The notes below the pieces were generated by a model that was given only the letters and a program-made list of their open reading frames with translations, made no database searches and was not told where the DNA came from. The translations under genes were made by a program, and so were the position numbers. From Streptomyces griseoviridis (GTDB lineage: Bacteria > Actinomycetota > Actinomycetes > Streptomycetales > Streptomycetaceae), in the NCBI RefSeq assembly GCF_005222485.1, contig NZ_CP029078.1, forward strand, positions 3,717,501-3,781,500: a DNA stretch of 64,000 bases, written 5' to 3'. Below are positions 56,638 through 64,000 of the stretch, one piece after another. Numbering within the stretch: the first letter of the stretch is position 1; each line of letters begins with the position of its first letter.

Positions 56638-57548
56638 GTCGGCGCTCCCGTCGTCGTCCCGGCTTCCGACAGCGGGCGTATTCGGTTGCCGGGTACGGCG
56701 GTTGGGGCGTCCGGGGCGGAGCACTTGCGGCTCGGGCGTCCGCGCCGACGGCGCACGGCGGCCCAGGTGACGCCCGCCGCCGTCGCCAGCACCGCGCCCC
56801 CGCAGCCGGCGACCGCCGCCCACGGCACGAAGCGCGCGGAGGCGCCGGCCGTGGCCCGGGTGCCGTCGGGCGCGGTCACGGTGAGCCGTACGTCGACCGC
56901 GTCCAGGGCCGGACGGTCGGGCCACGGCTCGGCGAGGCTCGTGCGGGTGCCCGGCGCGAGGCGGACCGGCAGGGTGCGCGGGGCGCGGTCGAGGACCGGT
57001 CCGAGGACGCCGTCCGCGCGCACGGCGAGCCGCGGACTCAGCGTCGTCGTCCCCCGGTTGACGATGTCGTAGGTGATGCGGTCGGCGCGCACGACGACCC
57101 GCTCGACGGTCAGCGCGGAGAGCGCCGGGACGCCCGCCCGCAGCCGCAGCGGCACCGACCGGGTGCGGCCCACCGCGTCACGGGCGGTGATCGTGCCCGT
57201 CCGGTCCCCCGACACCCGTACCGTGAACGGCACTTCGGCCCGGCTGCGGGCCGGTACCAGGACCCGGGGGTCGGCGAAGGCGGCCAGGACGCCATCGGCC
57301 GCGAGGCTCACCGTGACGGGGTGGCCGCCGCCGTTGGTCACGGACACCCTGTCCCGCACGACCGTGCCGGGTGCGCCCTCGGCGTAGAAGGACGGCCGTC
57401 CGCCGCCCGCGGGCGCGAGCGACCAGCCGGTGTCGGCCGCCGCGGCGCGCGGGACGGCCACCGCGCGGGCCGGCAGCAGGGTCAGCGGCAGGAGCAGGGA
57501 CAGGACCAGGACGCGGGTGACGTCCGGTCGGGGAGGCGTGGGGCGCAT
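56634..57548 (-). CDS. Secreted DUF916-like surface protein with membrane anchor
   Basis: 304 residues: signal peptide (VLVLSLLLPLTLLPARAVA), an N-terminal WSLAPAGGGRPSFYAEGAPGTVVRDRVSVTNGG beta domain resembling the DUF916 region of WxL-type loci, a second beta domain (YDIVNRGTTTLSPRLAV), a membrane helix near 250 (AAVAGCGGAVLATAAGVTWAAV) and a basic cytosolic tail. The DUF916 assignment is from pattern only. GTGA overlap with the next gene. The first gene of the surface operon, LPQTG, lies 30 bases upstream. Confidence 0.65.
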   Translation of the reverse strand: MRPTPPRPDVTRVLVLSLLLPLTLLPARAVAVPRAAAADTGWSLAPAGGGRPSFYAEGAPGTVVRDRVSVTNGGGHPVTVSLAADGVLAAFADPRVLVPARSRAEVPFTVRVSGDRTGTITARDAVGRTRSVPLRLRAGVPALSALTVERVVVRADRITYDIVNRGTTTLSPRLAVRADGVLGPVLDRAPRTLPVRLAPGTRTSLAEPWPDRPALDAVDVRLTVTAPDGTRATAGASARFVPWAAVAGCGGAVLATAAGVTWAAVRRRRGRPSRKCSAPDAPTAVPGNRIRPLSEAGTTTGAPT

Positions 57549-57578
57549 GGGCGGCTCCTGCGGTCGTCCGGGGCGTGG

Positions 57579-58319
57579 TCAGCGACGCGCCTGGCCCGCC
57601 CGGCCGCGCCGGGTCAGCCACAGGGTGCCGGCCGCGCCGGTGAGCAGCACGGTGGCGCCGAGGGTGCCGAGGGCGATCGCCGAGTCGGCCGGGCCGGTCT
57701 GCGGGAGCGTGCCGCCGCCGGAGCCCGAGCCGGCGGAACCCGTCGAGCCCGTCGAACCGGTCGAGCCCGTCGAACTGCCGCCTAACGAACCGGAGTCGGA
57801 GGCGCCGCCCGCCGCCGTGACGTCGAGGGTGAGCGCGGGACCCGGGGTGTTCGACGGGGTGCAGGTCGTGGTGGTGCCCAGGGCCTTGATGGTGAGGACG
57901 CCCGGCGTGAAGGTGACCTTGCCGGTCTTCTTCGGGGTGTAGGTACCCGTCAAGTCACTGATCTTGATGGGGGTGTTGGCGGGGATCGCGGCCTGGTTGG
58001 CGGGGCCGGAGACCGCGAGGGTGCCGCTGTCCGCGCCGCCCAGCACGATGGTCGCGCTCGGGCTCATCGCGCCCTTGCCCAGTTCGACCGGGCTGGAGGA
58101 GACGCCCTTCTGCCAGGACATGGTGACCCGGTAGCCGGCGCCGCTCTTGACGCCCTTGATGTCGATGGGCGAGACGGCGCTCTTGTCGCCGATCGGCGTC
58201 TTGCACTGGTAGTTGACGTCGACGACCGAGGCGTGGGCCACCGGGGCGGACATCAGCACCGCCGAGCCGGCCAGGGCCGCGACGGACGCGAGCGCGGCGG
58301 TTCGTTTCTGGTACGACAC
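57579..58319 (-). CDS. Secreted surface protein with LPQTG sortase signal
   Basis: 246 residues: signal peptide (AALASVAALAGSAVLMSAPVAHA), one beta domain starting VNYQCKTPIGDKSAVSPIDI with C near residue 38 and C near 158 that may form a disulfide, a Gly/Ser/Thr linker (STGSTGSTGSTGS), then LPQTG, a hydrophobic helix (IALGTLGATVLLTGAAGTLWL) and RRGRAGQARR. Its domain is a close paralogue of the second domain of the LAETG protein. GTG start with GAGGGTGG upstream. First gene of a four-gene operon. Confidence 0.85.
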   Translation of the reverse strand: MSYQKRTAALASVAALAGSAVLMSAPVAHASVVDVNYQCKTPIGDKSAVSPIDIKGVKSGAGYRVTMSWQKGVSSSPVELGKGAMSPSATIVLGGADSGTLAVSGPANQAAIPANTPIKISDLTGTYTPKKTGKVTFTPGVLTIKALGTTTTCTPSNTPGPALTLDVTAAGGASDSGSLGGSSTGSTGSTGSTGSAGSGSGGGTLPQTGPADSAIALGTLGATVLLTGAAGTLWLTRRGRAGQARR

Positions 58320-58426
58320 GGTCCACCCTCATTCCTGACGGCACATCAGATCGGCCGTCAAGGTACGCCCGGGGTCGAGAGGAGGGAAGACACGGCGCGG
58401 CCCCGAGTTGTGGGGATCGGGCGCAC

Positions 58427-58470
58427 GGAAAAGGCCCGCGAGCCGCTTCGGGACTCGCGAGCCGTCTTCA
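58427..58470 (-). terminator. Terminator of the anti-sigma gene
   Basis: On the minus strand GGCTCGCGAG and CTCGCGGGCC form a stem with a short loop and are followed by TTTT. It also ends the transcript before the surface operon promoter. Confidence 0.65.
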
Positions 58471-58480
58471 CACGGCGGGG

Positions 58481-58711
58481 CGCCGCCGGGTCACCAGCGG
58501 TCGAGCGCCGCCGGGTCACCGCCGGTCGAACGCCACCGGGTCACCGCCGGTCGGGCGCACCCGGTCACCAGCGGTCGGGCGGCACCGTTCGCTGGGGTCT
58601 CACCAGCGGTCCGGGCGGCACCGTCCGTCCGGGCCTCACCACCGGTCGGGCGGCACCGTTCGCACGGGTCTCACCAGCGGTCCGGGCGGCACTGTCCGTT
58701 CGGACCTCACC
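58481..58711. repeat. Tandem repeats, 25-bp then 35-36-bp units
   Basis: Three or four units of 25 bases (CGCCGCCGGGTCACCAGCGG type) run from 58481 to 58579, then units of 35-36 bases (CGGCACCGTTCGC...TCACCAGCGGTCCGGG type) from 58580 to 58711. Both share GGTCACC/TCACCAGCGGTC. Together with CG-rich slippage repeats at 58728-58795 they fill the gap after the anti-sigma gene. Confidence 0.85.
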
Positions 58712-58795
58712 CCTCCGGTTTCACCTCTCGGCGTCGCCGTCTCAGCGTCGCCGTCGCCGTCTCGGCGCCGCCGTCTCGGCGCCGCCGCTCGGGCG

Positions 58796-59341
58796 TTACG
58801 CCGGTGCGCCCAGTTCCGCCCAGACCGTCTTGCCCGTGCCGCCCGTCGTGCGGACGACTCCCCAGTCGAGGCAGAGCCGCTGCACGATGAACATGCCGTG
58901 GCCGCCGGGGCGGCCCGAGCGGTGCGGGGTGCGCGGGGCGGGCTGGCCCGCGCCGCGGTCCGACACCTCGACCCGGATCACCTTCTTGTCGCAGCCGATC
59001 CGCAGCTCGTCGGGGCCCTCGGCGTGCAGGCAGGCGTTGGTGACCAGTTCGGAGACGACGAGCAGCACGTCCTCCGCCGCGGCCCTCCGGTCGGCCGTGG
59101 CGGCGGGCAGCCAGCCCCACGCGTACAACGCCTGGCGCGCGAAGTCGCGAGCGAGCGGGACGACCCCGCTCTGGCCCTCGAAGCTCAGCCTGCGGACCTG
59201 CCGGTCCACTGTGGTCGCCGACGACGCGGGCACGTCCCCCTCGGACGCACCGTTTCCGGACGCGCCCCCCTCGGACGCACCGGAAGCGCCACCGGGCTCC
59301 GGGCCGCGGTCGCCCGGCGAGCAAGGCCGGGTGGTGCTCAT
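58796..59341 (-). CDS. ATP-binding anti-sigma regulatory protein (RsbW-like HATPase)
   Basis: 181 residues with a GHKL ATPase domain: VLLVVSELVTNACLHAEGPDELRIG near 90, VEVSDRGAGQPAPR near 125 and GGHGMFIVQRLCLDWGV near 145. The N-terminal 40 residues are low-complexity (GASGASEGGASGNGAS). RsbW-type proteins bind a sigma factor and are released by an unphosphorylated STAS antagonist. The order anti-sigma, STAS, sigma factor here fits that switch. Part of the same minus-strand unit as the STAS gene. Confidence 0.85.
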   Translation of the reverse strand: MSTTRPCSPGDRGPEPGGASGASEGGASGNGASEGDVPASSATTVDRQVRRLSFEGQSGVVPLARDFARQALYAWGWLPAATADRRAAAEDVLLVVSELVTNACLHAEGPDELRIGCDKKVIRVEVSDRGAGQPAPRTPHRSGRPGGHGMFIVQRLCLDWGVVRTTGGTGKTVWAELGAPA

Positions 59342-59547
59342 CAGCGCTTCACCTCACCGATTCACCAGTTCACGTTTCAGAAGTCGGCACGCGACTCGAC
59401 GGCTGTTCCGCCGGCCGCCCGCCGACCATGTTCAGGATGTCTCCTGCCCGACCGGACCGGCGGAACACCCCCTGTTTCGACACCGAGGGCTTGGCGCCCG
59501 GAAAGTGCCGGTCAAAAAGGGGTCGCCGGGGCGGGCCCTGCGGCCGG

Positions 59548-59955
59548 TCAGCCGGCCTCGCCGGTGCCGTCCTTCCCCCCGTCGGTCTCTCCCGCCAGGG
59601 CGTCGTCGAGCGTGGCGTGCACGGTGAAGACCGCGTCCGCCCCGGTGATCTCGAAGACCCGGGCCACCACGGGCAGCATGCCCGCGAGGTGGACCCCGCC
59701 CCCGGCGGCCTCGGCCTTCAGCCGGGCACCGAGCAGTACGTTGAGGCCGGTGGAGTCACAGAACTCCAGCCGTGCGCAGTCCACCACCAACCGGCTGAAG
59801 CCCTTGGCGAGGCACTCCTCGAGCGGCTCGCGCAACAGATCGGCGGTGTGGTGATCCAGCTCACCCGCCGGTGTCACGACAGCGCTCGAGCCCACTTCGC
59901 GCACCTCAACCAGAAGCCGGCCAGACTGTGTGCTGCCGACCGTCCCGCGGTCCAT
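59548..59955 (-). CDS. STAS-domain anti-sigma factor antagonist
   Basis: 135 residues. The STAS fold has GRLLVEVREVGSSAVVTPAGELDHHTADLLREPLEE, then LVVDCARLEFCDSTGLNVLLGARLKAEAAGG, where DSTGLN carries the regulatory Ser that anti-sigma kinases phosphorylate. The C-terminal ten residues are Gly/Asp-rich. Encoded upstream of the anti-sigma gene on the same strand and divergent from the sigma factor. Likely partner of the protein at 58796. Confidence 0.9.
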   Translation of the reverse strand: MDRGTVGSTQSGRLLVEVREVGSSAVVTPAGELDHHTADLLREPLEECLAKGFSRLVVDCARLEFCDSTGLNVLLGARLKAEAAGGGVHLAGMLPVVARVFEITGADAVFTVHATLDDALAGETDGGKDGTGEAG

Positions 59956-60081
59956 GCCGTCTCTCTCTCCCGACGTCGTGCCTGCTGACTGACGCGTCCG
60001 AACACTACGCCTTCCTCACACTCTCCGACACCCGAACAACCGCCATCAAACGGACATATGCCCAGGTAACGCACTTGCGGC

Positions 60082-60101
60082 GGGTACAGGAAAACGGGTA
60101 G
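60082..60101 (+). promoter_or_regulatory. Possible SigB-type promoter boxes before the sigma factor gene
   Basis: GGGTAC at 60082-60087 and GGGTAG at 60096-60101 resemble the -10 element of SigB-family promoters (GGGTAC/T) in the AT-richer gap before the sigma gene. I found no matching GTTT-type -35 at the usual distance. Autoregulation is possible but weakly supported. Confidence 0.3.
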
Positions 60102-60207
60102 GGCTAGTAAAGGAACGCAACCGACACGGCCGGCTTTGGAGGCGCCGCACACCGCAGTGCACGTATTTGGCTTCGGCAGCCATATGCCGAGAACGATGGA
60201 GGACATC

Positions 60208-61122
60208 ATGTCACCCCGGCTCGACGCGTCGCATACCCAGCAGGCGACGTCGACATCCCTTCCGGAACATCTGGATCCCATCGACGGTGACGCGGACGCC
60301 GCAGCCGGCCCCGCAGGACTCGACGGACTTCCGGAGATCCCGCCGTACGACGAGGTGGGACCGGTCGACGCGCGCGCCCTGTCCAAGACCCTCTTCGAGC
60401 GGCTCGAATCCCTCGAAGAAGGCACGCACGACTACTCGTACGTCCGTAACACCCTCGTCGAGCTGAACCTCGCGCTGGTCAAGTTCGCCGCCTCCCGCTT
60501 CCGCTCGCGCAGCGAGCCCATGGAGGACATCGTCCAGGTCGGCACGATCGGTCTGATCAAGGCGATCGACCGGTTCGAGCTGTCCCGCGGGGTCGAGTTC
60601 CCGACCTTCGCGATGCCAACCATCATCGGCGAGATCAAACGATTCTTCCGTGACACCTCGTGGTCCGTGCGCGTCCCGCGCAGGCTCCAGGAGCTCCGCC
60701 TCGACCTGGCGAAGGCCGGCGACGAACTGGCGCAGAAGCTGGACCGCGCGCCGACGGTGGCCGAACTGGCCGAGCGTCTGGGCATCGCCGCCGAAGAGGT
60801 CGTCGAGGGCATGGCGGCGTCCAACGCCTACACCGCCTCCTCGCTGGACGCGCAGCCCGCCGAGGACGACTCCGAGGGCACCCTCGCGGACCGGATCGGC
60901 TACGAGGACAACGGGCTCGAAGGCATCGAGTACGTCGAGTCGTTGAAGCCGATGATCGCCGAACTGCCGTCCCGGGACCGGAAGATCCTGTCGCTGCGGT
61001 TCGTCGCCGGGATGACCCAGTCCGAGATCGGCGAGGAACTGGGCATCTCCCAGATGCATGTGTCCCGGCTGCTGTCGCGCACGCTGGTGCGGCTGCGCAG
61101 GGGGCTGACCGTCGAGGAGTGA
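60208..61122 (+). CDS. RNA polymerase sigma factor, SigB/SigF/SigG subfamily
   Basis: 304 residues from ATG 60208, which has GGAGGA four bases upstream; three earlier in-frame starts, back to a TTG at 60136, have no such site. Region 2 shows LALVKFAASRFRSRSEPMEDIVQVGTIGLIKAIDRFELSRGVEFPTFAMPTIIGEIKRFFRDTSWSVRVPRRLQEL; region 3 follows, and region 4 is SLRFVAGMTQSEIGEELGISQMHVSRLL. The lack of region 1.1 and the SxPTIIGEIKRFFRDTSW block define the stress/sporulation SigB group. In S. coelicolor this locus corresponds, in my memory, to SigI. Confidence 0.9.
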   Translation: MSPRLDASHTQQATSTSLPEHLDPIDGDADAAAGPAGLDGLPEIPPYDEVGPVDARALSKTLFERLESLEEGTHDYSYVRNTLVELNLALVKFAASRFRSRSEPMEDIVQVGTIGLIKAIDRFELSRGVEFPTFAMPTIIGEIKRFFRDTSWSVRVPRRLQELRLDLAKAGDELAQKLDRAPTVAELAERLGIAAEEVVEGMAASNAYTASSLDAQPAEDDSEGTLADRIGYEDNGLEGIEYVESLKPMIAELPSRDRKILSLRFVAGMTQSEIGEELGISQMHVSRLLSRTLVRLRRGLTVEE

Positions 61123-61226
61123 GCGCGTGAGCGCCACGGGATGACCACGCCGGAGTGAGCGCGTGGCGCGGGGTGCCGCAGGGCACACCGCGCCTTGTCG
61201 TGTCCGGAGGGTCCCTGCGGAGGCCG

Positions 61227-61333
61227 CCCGGCTACCGGCGTCCGCCACTCAACGCCTGGCTACCGGCGCCCGCCCCCGACCACCCGGGCTACCCGGGCTA
61301 CCGGCGTCCGCCGCCCGGCTACCTGCGCTCGCC
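61227..61333. repeat. Four imperfect repeats copying the 3' end of hutI
   Basis: CCGGCTACCGGCGTCCGCC-type units begin at 61227, 61256, 61294 and 61314. The last one is the actual end of hutI on the minus strand, with CTA as its stop codon. The others lie beyond the gene, parallel to the manC case. Confidence 0.85.
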
Positions 61334-62488
61334 GCGCTTCCACACCTCCGTGACCAGGGGCACGCCCGGCCGGTAGGACAGATGGACGTGGCTGGGGGCG
61401 TCCAGGACGACGAGGTCCGCGAGGGCGCCGGGGGCGAGACGGCCGATGTCGTCCCGGCGCAGGGCGCGCGCGCCGCCCGCCGTCGCCGCCCACACCGCCT
61501 CGTCCGGGGTCATCCCCATGTCCCGCACGGCGAGCGCCACGCAGAACGGCACCGACGAGGTGAACGACGAGCCCGGGTTGCAGTCGGTGGAGAGCGCGAC
61601 CGTGACGCCCGCGTCCAGCAGTCTGCGGGCGTCGGGCCAGGGCGCGCGGGTGGAGAACTCGGCGCCCGGCAGCAGCGTGGCGACGGTGTCGCTGTGCGCG
61701 AGGGCGTCGACGTCCGCGTCGGTGAGGTGGGTGCAGTGGTCGGCGCTGGCCGCGTCGAGTTCGACGGCGAGCTGCACGCCCGGCCCGTGGGAGAGCTGGT
61801 TGGCGTGCACGCGCGGGTGCAGCCCCTTCGCCTTCCCCGCCGTGAGGATCGCGCGGGCCTGGTCGCCGTCGAAGGCGCCCCGCTCGCAGAAGACGTCGAT
61901 CCAGCGCGCGTACGGCGCGCAGGCGTCGAGCATCTCGCCGGTGACGAGCGCGACGTAGGCGGCCGGGTCGTCGGCGAGTTCGGGGGCGACGATGTGGGCG
62001 CCGAGGTAGGTGACCTCGTCGGTGTGGGCGGCCGCGACGCGTAGGGCGCGGGCCTCGTCGTGGACGGTGAGACCGTAGCCGGACTTGGTCTCGAAGGTCG
62101 TCGTGCCCTGGCGCAGGGCCTCGGCGAGGTGGCGGGTGAGGGTGCGTTCGAGGTCGGCGTCGCTCGCGGCGCGGGTGGCGGCGACGGTGGTGCGGATGCC
62201 GCCCGCGCTGTAGGCCCGGCCCGACATGCGGGCGTTGAACTCCTGGGTGCGGTCGCCCGCGAACAGCAGGTGCGAGTGCGAGTCGACGAACCCCGGCAGG
62301 ACCGCCCGGCCCTCGGCGTCGACCCGGTTGTCAGTGGCGGGTGCTTTGCTTGACTCACCGGTCCAGACGACGTGTTCGCCGTCGATGACGAGCGCGGCGT
62401 CCTGGATCAGACCGAGAGGGGATCCGTCACCGAGGGAGGGGTCGTTGGTGACCAGTGCGGCGATGTTGGTGATGGCGGTGCTGCTCAT
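61319..62488 (-). CDS. hutI: Imidazolonepropionase
   Basis: 389 residues, third step of histidine degradation (imidazolone propionate to formiminoglutamate). Amidohydrolase fold: [24 protein letters not shown] near 67 (metal-binding HxH), [17 protein letters not shown] near 140, [29 protein letters not shown] near 235 and [18 protein letters not shown] near 310 (catalytic Asp). The last segment is the repeat-associated 3' end. Same strand as hutF, 71 bases downstream of it. Confidence 0.95.
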   Translation of the reverse strand: MSSTAITNIAALVTNDPSLGDGSPLGLIQDAALVIDGEHVVWTGESSKAPATDNRVDAEGRAVLPGFVDSHSHLLFAGDRTQEFNARMSGRAYSAGGIRTTVAATRAASDADLERTLTRHLAEALRQGTTTFETKSGYGLTVHDEARALRVAAAHTDEVTYLGAHIVAPELADDPAAYVALVTGEMLDACAPYARWIDVFCERGAFDGDQARAILTAGKAKGLHPRVHANQLSHGPGVQLAVELDAASADHCTHLTDADVDALAHSDTVATLLPGAEFSTRAPWPDARRLLDAGVTVALSTDCNPGSSFTSSVPFCVALAVRDMGMTPDEAVWAATAGGARALRRDDIGRLAPGALADLVVLDAPSHVHLSYRPGVPLVTEVWKRGERR

Positions 62489-62559
62489 GGTGTCCTCGTG
62501 GCTGGCCGGGGGCGGGGAGGTGCCGGCGCGGGCGCTCGCGCGGGCCGGGCACGCGGGGG

Positions 62560-63942
62560 TCAGGCGCGCAGGTCGTCGACGGCCCGCGCGAGCGCCCGCG
62601 GCACATCGGGGACGAGGGTGTGGGCCCCGTCGCGCACGATGTGCCGTCCGGCGACGACCGTGTGCCGTACGTCCGCCGCGGTCGCCGCGAATACGGCGGT
62701 CTCGGCGCCGAGCCGGGGTGTCGGCCCGGCCGTTCTGACCGAGTCGAGGGCGAGGGTCGTGAAGTCGGCGAGGGCGCCCGTCTCGAGGACTCCCGCGTCC
62801 TGCCAGCCCAGCGCGCGGTGACCGTCGGCCGAGGCGGCGCGCAGCAGCGCGGCGGCCGTCCAGTGGCCCCGGGTGCGGGTGCGCAGCCGCTCGTTCAGCT
62901 CCATCGCGCGGGCCTCTTCGAGCAGGTCGATGACGGCGTGGCTGTCGGAGCCGAGACAGAGCGGGGAGCCGGCCCGCTGGAGGGCGACGGCGGGCCCGAT
63001 GCCGTCCGCGAGGTCCCGTTCGGTGGTCGGGCACATGCAGGTGCCGGTGCCGGTGGCGCCGATCAGGGCGATGTCCTCGTCGGTGAGGTGGGTGTGGTGG
63101 ACACCGGTGGTGCGCGGCCCGAGCACCCCGTGGTCGGCCAGCAGCCGGGCGGGGGTGCGGCCGTGGGCGGCGAGGCAGGCGTCGTTCTCGGCGGTCTGCT
63201 CGGAGAGGTGGACGTGCAGCGGGGCCCGCCGCTCCTCGGCCCACCGCGCCACGGTCGCCAACTGGTCGGCGGGCACGGCCCGTACGGAGTGGACGGCGGC
63301 CCCGATCCGCGCGTGATCCCGTTCCTTGAGAACTGAACAGCGTTCGGCCCAGGCGGCGGCGGTGCCGTCGGAGAAGCGGCGCTGGTGGGCGTTGGGCGGC
63401 TCGCCGAACCCCGCGGCGAGGTAGGCCGTGTCGAGGAGGGTGATGCGGATGCCGGCGTCGGCCGCCGCCGCGATCAGCGCCTCGCCCATCGCGTTGGGGT
63501 CGGCGTAGGGGGTGCCGCCCGGGGCGTGGTGCACGTAGTGGAACTCGCCGACGGCGGTGATGCCGGCCAGCGCCATCTCGGCGTAGGTGGCGCGCGCGAG
63601 CGAGAAGTAGGTGTCGGGGGTGAGCCGGTCGGCGAACGCGTACATCACCTCGCGCCACGTCCAGAACGAGTCGGGCGCCCGCCCACCGCCCCGGCCGCCG
63701 CCGGCGCGGGTGCCCGCGTCCGCCTGGACGGTGCCGCGCAGCGCCCGGTGGAAGGCGTGGCTGTGGGCGTTCGCCAGCCCCGGGAGGGTGAGGCCGCGCA
63801 GGATCTCGGCGCCGGGCGGCGGGGTGTCCACGCCGGGGCGGACGGCGGTGACGCGGCCGTCCGCGGTCTCGACGGTGACGCCCGGCTCGACATGGGGGTC
63901 GAGCCAGGCGTGCTCGAGCCAGTACGTGCGGGTGCCGGTCAC
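62560..63942 (-). CDS. hutF: Formimidoylglutamate deiminase
   Basis: 460 residues; removes ammonia from N-formimidoylglutamate to give N-formylglutamate. [18 protein letters not shown] near 55 (metal HxH), [15 protein letters not shown] near 160, [15 protein letters not shown] near 240, [16 protein letters not shown] near 270 and [19 protein letters not shown] near 330 match the family. A Gly/Arg linker ([10 protein letters not shown]) near 80 is unusual but in frame. GTG start overlaps the stop of the upstream gene by GTGA. Implies the two-step HutF/HutG branch instead of HutE-type hydrolysis. Confidence 0.9.
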   Translation of the reverse strand: MTGTRTYWLEHAWLDPHVEPGVTVETADGRVTAVRPGVDTPPPGAEILRGLTLPGLANAHSHAFHRALRGTVQADAGTRAGGGRGGGRAPDSFWTWREVMYAFADRLTPDTYFSLARATYAEMALAGITAVGEFHYVHHAPGGTPYADPNAMGEALIAAAADAGIRITLLDTAYLAAGFGEPPNAHQRRFSDGTAAAWAERCSVLKERDHARIGAAVHSVRAVPADQLATVARWAEERRAPLHVHLSEQTAENDACLAAHGRTPARLLADHGVLGPRTTGVHHTHLTDEDIALIGATGTGTCMCPTTERDLADGIGPAVALQRAGSPLCLGSDSHAVIDLLEEARAMELNERLRTRTRGHWTAAALLRAASADGHRALGWQDAGVLETGALADFTTLALDSVRTAGPTPRLGAETAVFAATAADVRHTVVAGRHIVRDGAHTLVPDVPRALARAVDDLRA

Positions 63943-64000
63943 TTGCGGGCCAGTCCTTCCAGTACGTCGGCGAGCGCGCGCACTCCTGCCACGCAGTCGT
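63939..64000 (-). CDS. 3' end of an amidohydrolase-like gene (allantoate amidohydrolase type)
   Basis: Only the last 20 codons are inside the window (partial; 5' end off the right edge). The encoded C-terminus is [20 protein letters not shown] DCxxGVxxLAxxLxxLA ending is what M20-family allantoate/ureidoglycolate amidohydrolases carry, and in S. coelicolor such a gene lies upstream of hutF as I recall. Another hut gene is possible. GTGA overlap with hutF. Confidence 0.45.
   Translation of the reverse strand, partial: DCVAGVRALADVLEGLARK

Overview
The window reads as chromosomal core of a Streptomyces: G+C is very high throughout with strong third-position GC bias, GTG starts and four-base GTGA/ATGA overlaps are frequent, and it carries a WhiB developmental regulator, F420 biosynthesis genes, a Streptomyces-type rRNA leader and a large set of LytR-CpsA-Psr (LCP) genes. 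The gene order (ahcY, manA, manB, whiB, fbiA-fbiB, manC, LCP cluster, purE-purK, dipeptidase, two-component pair, sigma/anti-sigma set, hut genes) matches what I remember of the S. coelicolor SCO3014-SCO3072 neighbourhood. That is recollection, not a search. I see no insertion sequence, prophage, CRISPR array or tRNA gene.

Layout. 1-483: promoter and leader of an rRNA operon reading left, with the 16S gene off the left edge. 484-3267: SpoIIM-like and RDD membrane proteins and an unknown cytosolic protein. 3.5-10.6 kb: ahcY, a cation efflux protein, then manA, a SIS protein, a Trm112-like protein and manB. 10.7-19.4 kb: lactate permease, DUF3499 protein, a zincin-like protein, a secreted DUF5719 protein coupled to a giant membrane glycosyltransferase, and whiB. 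19.8-24.4 kb: a cysteine-rich leader peptide followed by cysteine dioxygenase, fbiA-fbiB, a block of tandem repeats and a DNA glycosylase. 24.6-28.1 kb: manC, a secreted amidase and a TIGR03089 protein.

28.2-39.0 kb holds six LCP genes and one family 2 glycosyltransferase. Then come a thioesterase, an acyl-CoA dehydrogenase, UDP-glucose dehydrogenase, a CGNR regulator with two VOC proteins, two dipeptidase-family genes (one missing its metal ligands) with a MerR regulator, purE-purK, GtrA, a response regulator and kinase, a POT peptide transporter and a LysE exporter. 54.1-58.3 kb is a cell-surface operon with two sortase-type proteins. 58.8-61.1 kb holds an ATP-binding anti-sigma factor, a STAS antagonist and a SigB-type sigma factor. 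61.3-64 kb holds hutI, hutF and the end of a further amidohydrolase-like gene.

Much of the window serves the cell envelope. ManA, ManB and ManC together make GDP-mannose. UDP-glucose dehydrogenase makes UDP-glucuronate. Glycosyltransferases and GtrA handle lipid-linked sugars, the LCP proteins attach glycopolymers to peptidoglycan, and the amidase and sortase-type proteins act at the wall.

The most interesting signals are the Cys-rich, possibly leaderless uORF before cysteine dioxygenase, the dead dipeptidase paralogue beside an intact one, the translationally coupled surface operon, palindromic GTTAC/GTAAC elements in two divergent promoters, and strain-type tandem repeats in intergenic gaps, several of which copy the 3' end and stop codon of a neighbouring gene.
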